A DNA stretch of 64,000 nucleotides, taken from JALSRK01 sp964461995 (GTDB taxonomy: Bacteria > Acidobacteriota > Terriglobia > Bryobacterales > Bryobacteraceae). Numbering within the stretch: the first letter of the stretch is position 1; every line of letters starts with the position of its first letter. The stretch covers positions 37,056-101,055 of the forward strand of contig CAYWXL010000010.1 in assembly GCA_964461995.1 (NCBI GenBank). The letters are read 5' to 3'. Positions 42,056-50,485 of this stretch are shown in pieces. Below the pieces are notes generated by a model. It searched no databases. It worked only from the letters and a program-made list of their open reading frames with translations, and was not told the DNA's origin. Made by a program: the position numbers and the translations under genes.

Positions 42056-43384
42056 TCAATCCTTGTCGGCCAGCAGAACCTTCAACACCGGCGGTGTCAC
42101 AAGAGTCGTTACCATCACCATCACCACCATCGCCGAGACCGTCTCCGAGGAGAAGACCGGCCGGCCGTTGACCGCCAACTTGGCCCCGATGCCCGTGAAG
42201 ATCAAGCCCACTTCGCCGCGTGGAATCATTCCCACGCCCACGACAAGCCGTTTTACGCCTTTGTCGAGAATGCCCAGGGAACAGACCTGTTTGCCGAGGA
42301 TCGCCGCTAGCGTCACCACTGCCGCGAACGCCAGTACGCCACTTTCCGTGAACGCCGCGAGGTCCACCCGAAGCCCCATCATTACGAAGAAGATGGGCGT
42401 CAATACCGCTGAGAGCGGCCGGATCAGGTCTTCGATGGGCATTTCGCCGCGCTTCTGATAGACCTCGTAATCACTGGGCTCGAGCACCAGCCCAGCCGCG
42501 AAGGCGCCCACGATCGGCGCCAGTCCTACCAGCCCGGCGGCGGCGGCCATCGAGAAGCAGAAGCTCAGCGCAATCACCAACGGGACGCCCGGCACCCGAA
42601 AGCGTGTCCCCGCCCGCACGGCGTTGATGTGCACGACTCGGCCGATAAAAATGGCCCCCACAAGGAAAGCAACCGCTTTGAGGATGATCAGGAGAATAGC
42701 GCCGCCTCCCACGCCGCCCTCGCCCGAGCCGTGGGCGATCGAGGTCACGATTCCAGAGACCACGGCCAGGATGATCAATCCCAGAACGTCGTCCACTACC
42801 GCGGCCCCGAGAATGATCCGCGATTCCTTTGTGTCGAGCTTTTTCAGGTCTCTCAGGACCCGGGCAGTGATTCCCACGCTTGTCGCTGCCAGCGTGCTTC
42901 CCACAAAGAGGTGCACATACCACGCCTCATGTGCGAGGAAGTATGCCGACACCGCATACCCCAGACCCACCGGCGTGACCACGCCCAACACTGCCACCAG
43001 CAGCGCGGACCATCCCACTTCCAGAAGTTCTCCGAGGTGCGATTCGAGACCGACCTCGAACAGCAGCAGGATGACGCCGATCTCCGCCGCAATGTGCAGG
43101 CCCGGACTTTCCCGGATGTCGGCCACGAACGCCAGGCCCGCCAGCCCGAGCCCGCTCAACGCCATTCCCACGACGAGCTCTCCGAGCACCGCCGGTTGCC
43201 GGATGCGTTCGAAGAGTTCCCCCCCGATCTTGGCCGCCACCATGAGCAAGACCAGGCTGAAAAGCCCGATCACGAACTGCGTGTCCCCGTGGCCGCCCTC
43301 GCTTTCTGCAGCCGGGCCTGCGGCCCAGGCAAGGGTAGTGAGCGCGGGGAGTATCCAGATCCAACGCACGGGTGACCTCTTCAC
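42056..43384 (-). CDS. CPA2-family cation/proton antiporter
   Basis: A 442-residue membrane protein with about 12-13 helices of the KefB/GerN type (CPA2). There is an N-terminal signal-like helix (WIWILPALTTLAWAAG), then GGELFERIRQPAVLGELVVG and the antiporter core AAVVDDVLGLIILAVVSG with the paired Asp residues, and SFCFSMAAAAGLVGLAPIVG. It exchanges Na+ or K+ for protons. The C-terminal TrkA-N domain of KefB/C is absent. I take GTG 43384, which has GGAGGA upstream; the longer frame adds 78 unconserved residues. It converges with the response-regulator gene. Confidence 0.9.
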   Translation of the reverse strand: MKRSPVRWIWILPALTTLAWAAGPAAESEGGHGDTQFVIGLFSLVLLMVAAKIGGELFERIRQPAVLGELVVGMALSGLGLAGLAFVADIRESPGLHIAAEIGVILLLFEVGLESHLGELLEVGWSALLVAVLGVVTPVGLGYAVSAYFLAHEAWYVHLFVGSTLAATSVGITARVLRDLKKLDTKESRIILGAAVVDDVLGLIILAVVSGIVTSIAHGSGEGGVGGGAILLIILKAVAFLVGAIFIGRVVHINAVRAGTRFRVPGVPLVIALSFCFSMAAAAGLVGLAPIVGAFAAGLVLEPSDYEVYQKRGEMPIEDLIRPLSAVLTPIFFVMMGLRVDLAAFTESGVLAFAAVVTLAAILGKQVCSLGILDKGVKRLVVGVGMIPRGEVGLIFTGIGAKLAVNGRPVFSSETVSAMVVMVMVTTLVTPPVLKVLLADKD

Positions 43385-43475
43385 GAAACTCTGTCCTCCA
43401 GTCGTTGATTTGTGCCGGTGGCAGGGCCCGGACTGGGATTCCGCAGGAACAGGTCGCGGAAAACTAGAACGACTA

Positions 43476-43883
43476 TTATCTCCAACTCGCGCCTCCTTGC
43501 GCGCGGTAGCCCCCCAGTGATTTGTCTCTTCCAGCGGAACCTTCGGAAACAGCTCCAGAGCCGGGTCCCTGGCGTGTGGTTTGGCCGTCCTCTCGCGATG
43601 CCGACAGACCGGCCACAATCGTGTCCGACAGCCCCAACCCGCCTTGCGCGGCCAACGCCCGCGCGAGCTGCTGTTGCGCCATTTCCAGCATCAGCCCTCC
43701 GGACTCCGTCCCCTCTTCCCCCAGCCAGGAGGCGCCCGCTTGCAGCGATTGCAGGATCTTCCCGATCAGCAGCGCCTCGAACTCCCGGGCTGCTTCACGG
43801 ACGGCCTCCGGCGAATCCCCTTGTCCCCGAAGCCGCTCAATGTCCACCGTCGCCGGCGTCGAAACGCGTACGGAAGCCGTCAT
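43476..43883 (-). CDS. flgJ: Flagellar rod-binding protein FlgJ (N-terminal domain only)
   Basis: A 135-residue protein with the FlgJ rod-capping domain: REAAREFEALLIGKILQSLQ, then MLEMAQQQLARALAAQGGLG and LSDTIVAGL. The C-terminal muramidase domain found in many proteobacteria is absent, replaced by a short Ser/Gly/Arg tail, so peptidoglycan opening must come from another enzyme. It lies 3 bases after flgI, last gene of the leftward operon. Confidence 0.85.
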   Translation of the reverse strand: MTASVRVSTPATVDIERLRGQGDSPEAVREAAREFEALLIGKILQSLQAGASWLGEEGTESGGLMLEMAQQQLARALAAQGGLGLSDTIVAGLSASREDGQTTRQGPGSGAVSEGSAGRDKSLGGYRAQGGASWR

Positions 43884-43886
43884 TGC

Positions 43887-45014
43887 TCAGATCACCTCCA
43901 GCCTCGCATCGAGCGCTCCGGCCGCCCGCAGGTTCTCCAGAATCGCGATGATGTCGCGCGGCGTAGCGCCGATCGAGATCAGGGCCCTCGCCAGGTCTTC
44001 CACCGTCGTCCCCGGTTCAAGCTGCACGCTCCGCGCCTGTTCCTCGCTCACGCCGACTCCCACTTCCGGCACTACCGCCGTCTCACCCTGGCCGAACGGC
44101 GATGGTTGCGAAACCGCGAAGGTCGTCTGGATCTCCACCGTCAGCGCCCCGTGCAGGATCGAAATTGGCGCAATGGTAATGTCCCTGCCCATCACGATGG
44201 TTCCCGTGCGCTCGTTGATGACGATCTTTTTCTCTGGATCCGTCGGCACTGCCAGGTTTTCGATCATTGACACGAACTCCACTACGCGCTCCCGGTAGGC
44301 TTCTGGAATCCGCACGGAAACCAGCGCCGCATTCTCCGCGGAAGCGATCGCTTGTTCTTCATGGAACTTCTCATTGATCGCCGCCGCAATCCGTCCCGCC
44401 GTGGTGAAGTCTCCCGTGCGGAGTTGCCACCGGAGCTCGTCGCGGGGAAACTCTTGCGGCGGCGCCCGCTCGACGATCGCCCCGTTCGGAATCCGTCCCG
44501 TGGTCGGGTGGTTCAACGTTTGCCGGTTCCCTCCGCCCCCGGCCAGGAACCCGCCCGTGATGACCGGGCCTTGCGCTACCGCGTAAACCTGCCCGTCGGC
44601 CGCTTTCAGCGGTGTCAGCAGCAGCAGGCCTCCTTGAAGCGTCGTCGCGTCCCCGGCCGTGGCCACGGTGACGTCGATACGCGTCCCCGGTTGCGCGAAG
44701 GGTGGCAGCACCGCGGTCACCATTACGGCGGCCGTGTTCCGCACCTGGATCGACCGCGGATCCACTGATACGCCCATGCGTTCCAGCAGATTCGTCAGGG
44801 TCTGTGCCGAGAAAACCGTCTGCCGTTTGTCCCCCGTTCCGGCCAGCCCCACTACGAGCCCGTAGCCGAGCAGTTGGTTTTCCCGCGCACCTTCCAGCGC
44901 CGCCAGCTCCTTGATGCGGGTGAGCCGGATCGTCGGCTGCCGGTGTCCCGCCTCCGCCCCGCACATTGCCGCGGTCAGGATCACGAGCAGGACGCTGCGC
45001 CGCCAATGTCGCAT
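43887..45014 (-). CDS. flgI: Flagellar P-ring protein FlgI
   Basis: A 375-residue periplasmic protein with signal peptide (SVLLVILTAAMCGAEA). It has the family segments IRLTRIKELAALEGARENQL, LLGYGLVVGLAGTGDKRQ, NLLERMGVSV, NTAAVMVTAVLPPFAQPGTR, and GGLLLLTPLKAADGQVYAVA. It forms the P ring of the basal body in the peptidoglycan layer. Normal length. Nine bases below flgH. Confidence 0.95.
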   Translation of the reverse strand: MRHWRRSVLLVILTAAMCGAEAGHRQPTIRLTRIKELAALEGARENQLLGYGLVVGLAGTGDKRQTVFSAQTLTNLLERMGVSVDPRSIQVRNTAAVMVTAVLPPFAQPGTRIDVTVATAGDATTLQGGLLLLTPLKAADGQVYAVAQGPVITGGFLAGGGGNRQTLNHPTTGRIPNGAIVERAPPQEFPRDELRWQLRTGDFTTAGRIAAAINEKFHEEQAIASAENAALVSVRIPEAYRERVVEFVSMIENLAVPTDPEKKIVINERTGTIVMGRDITIAPISILHGALTVEIQTTFAVSQPSPFGQGETAVVPEVGVGVSEEQARSVQLEPGTTVEDLARALISIGATPRDIIAILENLRAAGALDARLEVI

Positions 45015-45023
45015 TTCAGACCC

Positions 45024-45704
45024 CTAGAAAGGCAAGATGCCCAGCAGCAGCCGGTACAAGAAGTTCGGGCGCCGAATGGCGTCGCCGACCACCCCTTTGC
45101 CGTTGATCTTGATCTCCAAGTCTGCCAACCGGTCCGAACTCACCCGGTTGTCCGGGTCGAGGTCGTTCCATCGCACGATCCCGCGGACGACAATCGTCTG
45201 GCGTTCCGAGTTGACCACCACTTCCTTGCTCCCTTCCACGACGAGATTGCCGTTGGGCAAGACGTGCGTCACCCGCGCCGAAAGCGTCGTCGTCAACTTC
45301 GTCTCCCGCGTCGTCTCGCCTTCACCGTCCACTTCGCTACTGCCTTTGAGCCGCGCGAGGTTCGCGAAAACCCCACCCGCTGGCCGCGTCCCAAACAGCG
45401 CGTTCACTCCGTAGCCCGCGCTGCTGTCCCGGGCCGTCCTTGTCGTGCCCCGCGATACGGCCGAAGCCCGGTCGGCCACCACGATCGTCACGATGTCGTC
45501 CACCCGGTGCGCCCGTAGATCGCGCACCGCATCCGCCAGCAACCCGGTCGGCGTATACAAGGAACCTGGAGCTCTCGGCTGCTGCGCGGTCCGCGCACCC
45601 GCTTCCCGCAGATAGCGGTCGATCGCCGAGACCTTCTCTTGCCCGTACGTCGGCCCGCTCGCCAACACGGTCCCGGCGAGCAAGCCGACCCGTAAGAGCC
45701 TCAC
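45024..45704 (-). CDS. flgH: Flagellar L-ring protein FlgH, without lipobox
   Basis: A 226-residue outer-membrane ring protein: SLYTPTGLLADAVRDLRAHR, VDDIVTIVVADRASAVSRG, NGNLVVEGSKEVVVNSERQT, and GIVRWNDLDPDNRVSSDRL. Proteobacterial FlgH is a lipoprotein, but here the signal peptide region (LLAGTVLASGPTYGQEK) has no cysteine, so it must be inserted without lipid anchoring. Overlaps flgA by 4 bases. Confidence 0.9.
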   Translation of the reverse strand: MRLLRVGLLAGTVLASGPTYGQEKVSAIDRYLREAGARTAQQPRAPGSLYTPTGLLADAVRDLRAHRVDDIVTIVVADRASAVSRGTTRTARDSSAGYGVNALFGTRPAGGVFANLARLKGSSEVDGEGETTRETKLTTTLSARVTHVLPNGNLVVEGSKEVVVNSERQTIVVRGIVRWNDLDPDNRVSSDRLADLEIKINGKGVVGDAIRRPNFLYRLLLGILPF

Positions 45705-46627
45705 TGCCGTCGCCCTCCTTCCCGACCGGCGCGGACTACCGCGCGCCCCGGGGCGACCACTTCGGCGGTGATTCGGACGCCCGCGTTCAGTGGACTCCGC
45801 AGCCTTACGATCTCCCCCTCGCGCGCCGAGTTCTCGGCGCGCGCCTCGAACGCCAGCCGCGCCCTGCCGCTGAATACCTCCACCCGGATCAGGTCGCCGC
45901 GCGATACCGCGGTCGGCAGAACGAGGTCGCTGAGGCGCAGCGGTTCTCCCGCCGCAATCCTCCGTCGCGGACGCGCGCCGATCACTTCATCGAGATGCGT
46001 GAACCCCTTCGGCATCGTGGGCGCCACCTCCTTTTCCTCTTCCACTACGTCCCCCTCCCGTAGCGGCTCGCCGGGCTGCAACTCGTTCCGCGCCACCACC
46101 AGCTTCCGGCGTTCGCTCAGCCGGACTTTCGCCCAGAAAGGCACGCTCCGTCCCCGGCCGTACACGACCCGGCCGCGCCACAGGAGCACCGATTGCGGCG
46201 TCGCTCCCGCCGGCGCCTGCAGGCGGTTCAGCGAGAACTCCAGGCGGCCGTTCGGCACCGGGCGGCGGTCGTAGTCCACCACTTCCACCCGAACCGCTCG
46301 TCCCTCCCACGCTCTCTCGATCGCTGCCGCCACCGTCTCCGGAGAAAGCGCCGCCGCGGTCCGCTCGAAGCAAACCGGCTCCACCGGGACTTCCGCCAGC
46401 CCATGCGCACGCATCAGCCGCCGAAGCTGTCCCTCCGTGAACACGCGCCGCACGCCCGGCGCCGGAGCGAACCCCACGAAGGCTTCCGGATCGGCCGCCG
46501 CAAAGACGCTCCGGGCGCGGACCAGGTCTTTTATGAGAATCCGGTCCCCGCTCACGGCGACACACTCTCCGGCTCCGGCGGTCCGGACTACAACCGTGGC
46601 GAGAATGATCAGCTTCGCCGGCCTCAT
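45701..46627 (-). CDS. flgA: Flagellar P-ring assembly chaperone FlgA
   Basis: A 308-residue periplasmic protein with signal peptide (KLIILATVVVRTAGAGE) and two parts: an N-terminal domain of about 150 residues, and a C-terminal SAF-type domain (PFWAKVRLSERRKLVVARNE, PGEPLREGDVVEEEKEV, IGARPRRRIAAGEPLRLSDL). FlgA helps FlgI assemble into the P ring. It is longer than enterobacterial FlgA because of the N-terminal part. Overlaps flgG and flgH. Confidence 0.9.
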   Translation of the reverse strand: MRPAKLIILATVVVRTAGAGECVAVSGDRILIKDLVRARSVFAAADPEAFVGFAPAPGVRRVFTEGQLRRLMRAHGLAEVPVEPVCFERTAAALSPETVAAAIERAWEGRAVRVEVVDYDRRPVPNGRLEFSLNRLQAPAGATPQSVLLWRGRVVYGRGRSVPFWAKVRLSERRKLVVARNELQPGEPLREGDVVEEEKEVAPTMPKGFTHLDEVIGARPRRRIAAGEPLRLSDLVLPTAVSRGDLIRVEVFSGRARLAFEARAENSAREGEIVRLRSPLNAGVRITAEVVAPGRAVVRAGREGGRRQ

Positions 46628-47415
46628 CGCGTCAAGTTGTTGATCTGCTGGTACATCTCGTCAGCCGCCCGCACCACTTTCGCGTTCGCCTCGTAGGCCC
46701 GCTGGCTGACGATGAGGTTGATGAATTCCTCGACCACGCTGACGTTGGACTGCTCCACGTAGCCCTGTAGCAGCGTGCCCAAACCTTCCTGTCCGCCGGG
46801 CGTGCCGATCGTCGGCTCGCCGGAGGCGTCGGTCGGCAGATACAGGTTACGGCCGATGCTGTTCAAGCCTGCCGGATTGACGAAGAGCGCTAGTTCGATC
46901 TGCCCGGCCAACTGGGCCGCCGTCTCCCCCGGTTGCAGATAGCTGACCGTGCCGTCCGGAGCGATGGTGATCGTCTCCGCCTCGGGCGGGATCGTGATCT
47001 GCGGCTCCAGTGGATCGCCGTCGGCCGTGACGATGTTGCCATCCCGGTCCAGGTGGAACGTTCCCGCCCGGGTGTAGGCCAGCTCGCCGGACGGCAGGCG
47101 AACCTGGAACATCCCCCGACCCTCGATCACCAGATCCAACGGGTTGTTCGTGGCCATGAAATCGCCCTGGGTGAAGATGATCTCGTTGGCCACCGGCCGC
47201 GCGCCGAGGCCCAGTTGGAGACCGGTGGGGACGATCGTCTGTGAGCCGGCCGCCGCGCCGGGCTGGACAAAATTTTGGTAGAGCAGATCCTGGAACTGCG
47301 TGCGGCGCATTTTGAAGCCCACCGTGTTGGCGTTCGCCAAATTGTGCGCGATGTTGTCCACGTTCATCTGTTGCGCGGTCATTCCACTCGCCGCGCTGTA
47401 AAGTGCTCGGATCAC
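46624..47415 (-). CDS. flgG: Flagellar distal rod protein FlgG
   Basis: A 263-residue rod protein: N-terminal LYSAASGMTAQQMNVDNIAH, NLANANTVGFKMRRTQFQDL, a central GRGMFQVRLPSGELAYTRAG, and the C-terminal VEEFINLIVSQRAYEANAKV, VRAADEMYQQINNLTR. FlgG builds the distal rod after FlgF. It starts at GTG 47415, with AAAGGAGG 10 bases upstream. Four-base overlap with flgA. Confidence 0.96.
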   Translation of the reverse strand: MIRALYSAASGMTAQQMNVDNIAHNLANANTVGFKMRRTQFQDLLYQNFVQPGAAAGSQTIVPTGLQLGLGARPVANEIIFTQGDFMATNNPLDLVIEGRGMFQVRLPSGELAYTRAGTFHLDRDGNIVTADGDPLEPQITIPPEAETITIAPDGTVSYLQPGETAAQLAGQIELALFVNPAGLNSIGRNLYLPTDASGEPTIGTPGGQEGLGTLLQGYVEQSNVSVVEEFINLIVSQRAYEANAKVVRAADEMYQQINNLTR

Positions 47416-47461
47416 TCTTTACGTCCTCCTTTCCGTCTTCCCCCGCGCCTGGGGAAGGATC

Positions 47462-48190
47462 TCAGCGCAGCCGCGCCACCTCCTCGACCGCCTTCCGGTT
47501 CATCTCCGCCCCCAGCCGTACGGCCCGCTGCAGCATTTCGAACTGCCGCATCACCGCCACCAGCCGGATGGCCGCTTGCGCCGGGTTCATGTTGGCGCCT
47601 TCGAGTTTGCCCTGATGTACTTCGGTCTCTCGCGCCGGCCGGGGCCCCTCCGCCGACCGGAGAGCTTCAAAATAGGTGCCTTGCCGCTTGCGCAACGCTT
47701 CCGGACGGTCGAACTCCACAATCTGCAGCCGCGCCACCGGAATTCCTTCCTGAAGAATCTCGCCGGACCGGGAGACTTCGAAGGGCCGTGTCGGATCGGT
47801 CCGGATGGGCTTTCCTCCGGTATCCAACACCGGGAAGCCGTCCGTGGTGGTCCATTCGCCGGCCACCCCCACGCGGAAATGGCCGTTCCGGGTATAGAGG
47901 GGTCCTCCGGGTCCCCGTACAACGAAGAATCCGGATCCCGACAGGGCCATATCTGTGAGATTCCCCGTGCGGGTCAACGCCCCTTGGGAGAAGTCTGTCC
48001 ATTGCCGTTCGATCACCGGGAGCGCCGGCGGCGGCTCTCCATCGGCCAGCGGGGAGAAATAGAGGTTGTATGCCTCACGATCCGTCTTGAATCCTGCCGT
48101 GGCCTGATTGGCGATGTTGTTCGCGAGCATTTCCAGCGACTCCAGCCTCGCCCGAATGCCGCTGGCTGCCGCAATCGTCAGCGTGTCCAT
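47462..48190 (-). CDS. flgF: Flagellar proximal/distal rod protein FlgF
   Basis: A 242-residue FlgF/FlgG-family rod protein, with the N-terminal LESLEMLANNIANQATAGFK and a central LSGSGFFVVRGPGGPLYTRN. The shorter C-terminus (NPAQAAIRLVAVMRQFEMLQ) is closer to FlgF. First gene of the leftward operon; 424 bases separate its ATG from the rightward operon. Confidence 0.88.
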   Translation of the reverse strand: MDTLTIAAASGIRARLESLEMLANNIANQATAGFKTDREAYNLYFSPLADGEPPPALPVIERQWTDFSQGALTRTGNLTDMALSGSGFFVVRGPGGPLYTRNGHFRVGVAGEWTTTDGFPVLDTGGKPIRTDPTRPFEVSRSGEILQEGIPVARLQIVEFDRPEALRKRQGTYFEALRSAEGPRPARETEVHQGKLEGANMNPAQAAIRLVAVMRQFEMLQRAVRLGAEMNRKAVEEVARLR

Positions 48191-48614
48191 AACCGCACCG
48201 CTGAGCCTGGGTGCAATCGGCGTGCCGATGGGGCGGGATGGCGTTCTACGGCTTGCTAGCGCCGCCTTGGGCGGTTTCGTCCGCTTGCTTTCAGACGGAT
48301 GGGGAAGGCCCGCCGGAGCCCGCTTCGCAACCGCTATCCTGCTGATGCGGCACGAATTCTTCTTTTCGAAACCCGGCTCACGCTCCGTCTGGCGCTAGCC
48401 CCGTTTTCCGCCTGCCCGGCTCGCGTCCGCCCTCCTGGCTTCCCGGGCAGGACGCTTTTTGCGTGTTCCGAAATGGAACGGGAGCTGGCTGTCGCAGTGA
48501 CAACAATGTGCCGTTTCGGAACCCGGTGCCAAGTTCTTGACGCCGCAGGTGGTGTTTGTCTACTGAAAACAAGGCACTTGTCGGCCTGGACTCCAATTTG
48601 CAGCTTGAGGCGGC
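48191..48614. other. 424-base divergent promoter region of the flagellar operons
   Basis: No gene is seen. It contains a perfect 9-base inverted repeat GTTCCGAAA (48465-48473) and TTTCGGAAC (48514-48522) around 40 bases, with a further GTTCC/GGAAC half hairpin (48465-48479), a possible promoter TTGACG (48537) with TACTGA 18 bases later, reading to fliK, and a CCTGCCCGG/CCGGGCAGG repeat near 48410-48452. It may be the control region for both operons. Confidence 0.5.
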
Positions 48615-50174
48615 GTGACCGCCGTGAGTCCAACTCCCGGAGCGGAAGCCGGCATTGGAGCCGAAACTCCTCTCCCTGCAATCCCTGTTGTTGACGGGAC
48701 TTCTTTGCCGGACGTCATCGGATCGGCCTTCGGAACTCATTCGTTTGAGGAGTTGTGGCGCGCGGCGGTGGACGGCCTTGTGGGCCTTGTCTCCGGCGGC
48801 CGGGCGGCGGCGGGAGAGCCGCCGGTCTCCGCCCCCGGCGCCGGAGATGGGATCCCGCGAACTGACGCGGCGGGAGCGCCGCCGGCGCCCGCACGCGATG
48901 AAGTGTCGGACGGCGGCGCCTGTGAAACCGTTCCGGTTGGGGCGGCGCCCCCGACACCGGCCACCCCCGTTGCCATGCTGGGCTTCCGGGATCGCGACAG
49001 CGCCGCGCAGGAGGATGCGGCTTGGAAGCCCGGTTTTGGAACCTTTTCTCCCGCCGCTTTGGCCGGTCTAGCCTGGGCGCCGCCGCCAGCGTCAGAGACG
49101 TCCAGTGGCACGGCTGCGCGCCAGCCGGTTCCCAAGACGGTTCCGTGGCCGCCCGGCGTTTCTTCGCCGACGGTCCCTGCCGGCGACGCGGCTGAGGGCC
49201 CCCGGATTGGCGCGGCAAGCGGTGGGGCGGGGACGCTGCCGAGCGGGGCGCCAGGCGAGCCCGCAATCGCTGCGGGGGCCGCTGGTCGAAAGTCTACGCC
49301 GGCACGTTCCGAAGCAGCGCGGCCGGCCTTCGGGATCCGATTGAAGATGACTGGGCGCGTCACGCAGTCAGCGGTCACAGCCCCGGATGTCGGATCTCCG
49401 GGCAAGGCGGAACGCGCGGCCCCGGCGGAAGCGCCGCTGGAGGACCCGCCGCCGGCCGCGATGCGCCGGCGGGCGGCGGAGACGCGCGAGCCCACTCACC
49501 GGGAGCTGCCACCCGCGCGGATCGGCTCCGGTCCGGTTGTTCCCCCTGCGGCTTCTCGCCGGACTCTCGAGAAGTTGGAGGTGTCCGGCGCCGGGACTTC
49601 AACGCGCGTGGCGTGGGGCGCCGGGTTCGAGAACGGGGGGCGGCCGTCCGCTACTCACGCGGCGGCTCCGGACGAACCGGCTGCCGGGCCTTCGGGAAGT
49701 TCGAACGCGCCTCCCGAGCCAGGATCGGCGAGGTTCTCCATACCGGAGCCGGTGCGGCGGGTGAACCTTCAGATCGACCCAGCGGGAGAGGTCAGGCTTC
49801 ACATCGTCGAGCGGGCCGGAAAGATCCATGTCATGGTGCGATCCAAGCGGTCCAGTGTGACGTCGGCCCTCCGTGACGAATTGGGAACTCTGGTTCATAG
49901 GGTGCAGACGCTGGGTTTCCAGGTGGACGCCTGGAGCCCGGGGCATCCGCCACGCCGGGACGCCGCTCCCTCGGCGGGCGCCGAGGATCGCCGTGGGAAT
50001 GAGAATGCGGCTGGCGGCGGTTCCGGAAGCGGCCACGGTGGAGGGGAAGGCGGCGAGAGACGCCAGCGCGAAGATCCCCCGGCTTGGGCGAAAGATTTCG
50101 AATCACTCCCGGCTGGCTCAGAGATCACGCAAGAAGAGGAGGTGTGGAAATGGTGGGAAGTTCACTACCCGTGA
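48615..50174 (+). CDS. fliK: FliK-like flagellar hook-length control protein
   Basis: A 519-residue protein with a long, low-complexity Ala/Pro/Gly-rich N-terminal part (about 1-380) and a FliK-type C-terminal domain at about 395-455 (VNLQIDPAGEVRLHIVERAG, SALRDELGTLVHRVQTLGFQ). FliK is the secreted ruler that stops hook growth and switches FlhB specificity. It begins at GTG 48615 (GAGG upstream) and overlaps flgD by 25 bases. The call rests on position, layout and the short conserved domain. Confidence 0.75.
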   Translation: MTAVSPTPGAEAGIGAETPLPAIPVVDGTSLPDVIGSAFGTHSFEELWRAAVDGLVGLVSGGRAAAGEPPVSAPGAGDGIPRTDAAGAPPAPARDEVSDGGACETVPVGAAPPTPATPVAMLGFRDRDSAAQEDAAWKPGFGTFSPAALAGLAWAPPPASETSSGTAARQPVPKTVPWPPGVSSPTVPAGDAAEGPRIGAASGGAGTLPSGAPGEPAIAAGAAGRKSTPARSEAARPAFGIRLKMTGRVTQSAVTAPDVGSPGKAERAAPAEAPLEDPPPAAMRRRAAETREPTHRELPPARIGSGPVVPPAASRRTLEKLEVSGAGTSTRVAWGAGFENGGRPSATHAAAPDEPAAGPSGSSNAPPEPGSARFSIPEPVRRVNLQIDPAGEVRLHIVERAGKIHVMVRSKRSSVTSALRDELGTLVHRVQTLGFQVDAWSPGHPPRRDAAPSAGAEDRRGNENAAGGGSGSGHGGGEGGERRQREDPPAWAKDFESLPAGSEITQEEEVWKWWEVHYP

Positions 50175-50458
50175 ACGCGTCGCAAGCGTTCGCGGCCGTC
50201 CCCGGCCCCGCTCCGAGAGAAGCGGAGAGGAGCGGGACGGTGACCAAGCAGATGTTCTTGAAACTGCTGGTGGCGCAGATCCGCAACCAGAACCCGCTCA
50301 ATCCGGCGGATGGCACCGAGTTTCTGAGCCAGCTCGCCCAGTTCACCGGCCTGGAACAGATGATCGCCATTCGTCAGCAACTGGATGAGATCGCTGCGCG
50401 CCTGGAGGCGAACAGGGCGGATGAGAACACAGCGGCGCCCGGCGGGGAAAAAGGGTAA
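50150..50458 (+). CDS. flgD: Flagellar hook capping protein FlgD (short)
   Basis: A 102-residue protein with the FlgD N-terminal region: TKQMFLKLLVAQIRNQNPLN, PADGTEFLSQLAQFTGLEQM. The C-terminal Ig- and Tudor-like cap domains of longer FlgD proteins are missing. AAGAGGAGGTG lies before the ATG. It caps the growing hook; a missing cap part suggests either a minimal cap or a second protein. Confidence 0.88.
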   Translation: MVGSSLPVNASQAFAAVPGPAPREAERSGTVTKQMFLKLLVAQIRNQNPLNPADGTEFLSQLAQFTGLEQMIAIRQQLDEIAARLEANRADENTAAPGGEKG

Positions 50459-50485
50459 ATAGTTGCGCTTCGGAGGTGACTTGGC

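Noticed and set aside
48586..48602. Sigma-54-like motif CTGG...TTGCA before fliK
   Set aside because: GG and GC spacing fits, but most -24 bases differ and the transcript would start about 3 bases before the GTG, leaving no room for the ribosome site.
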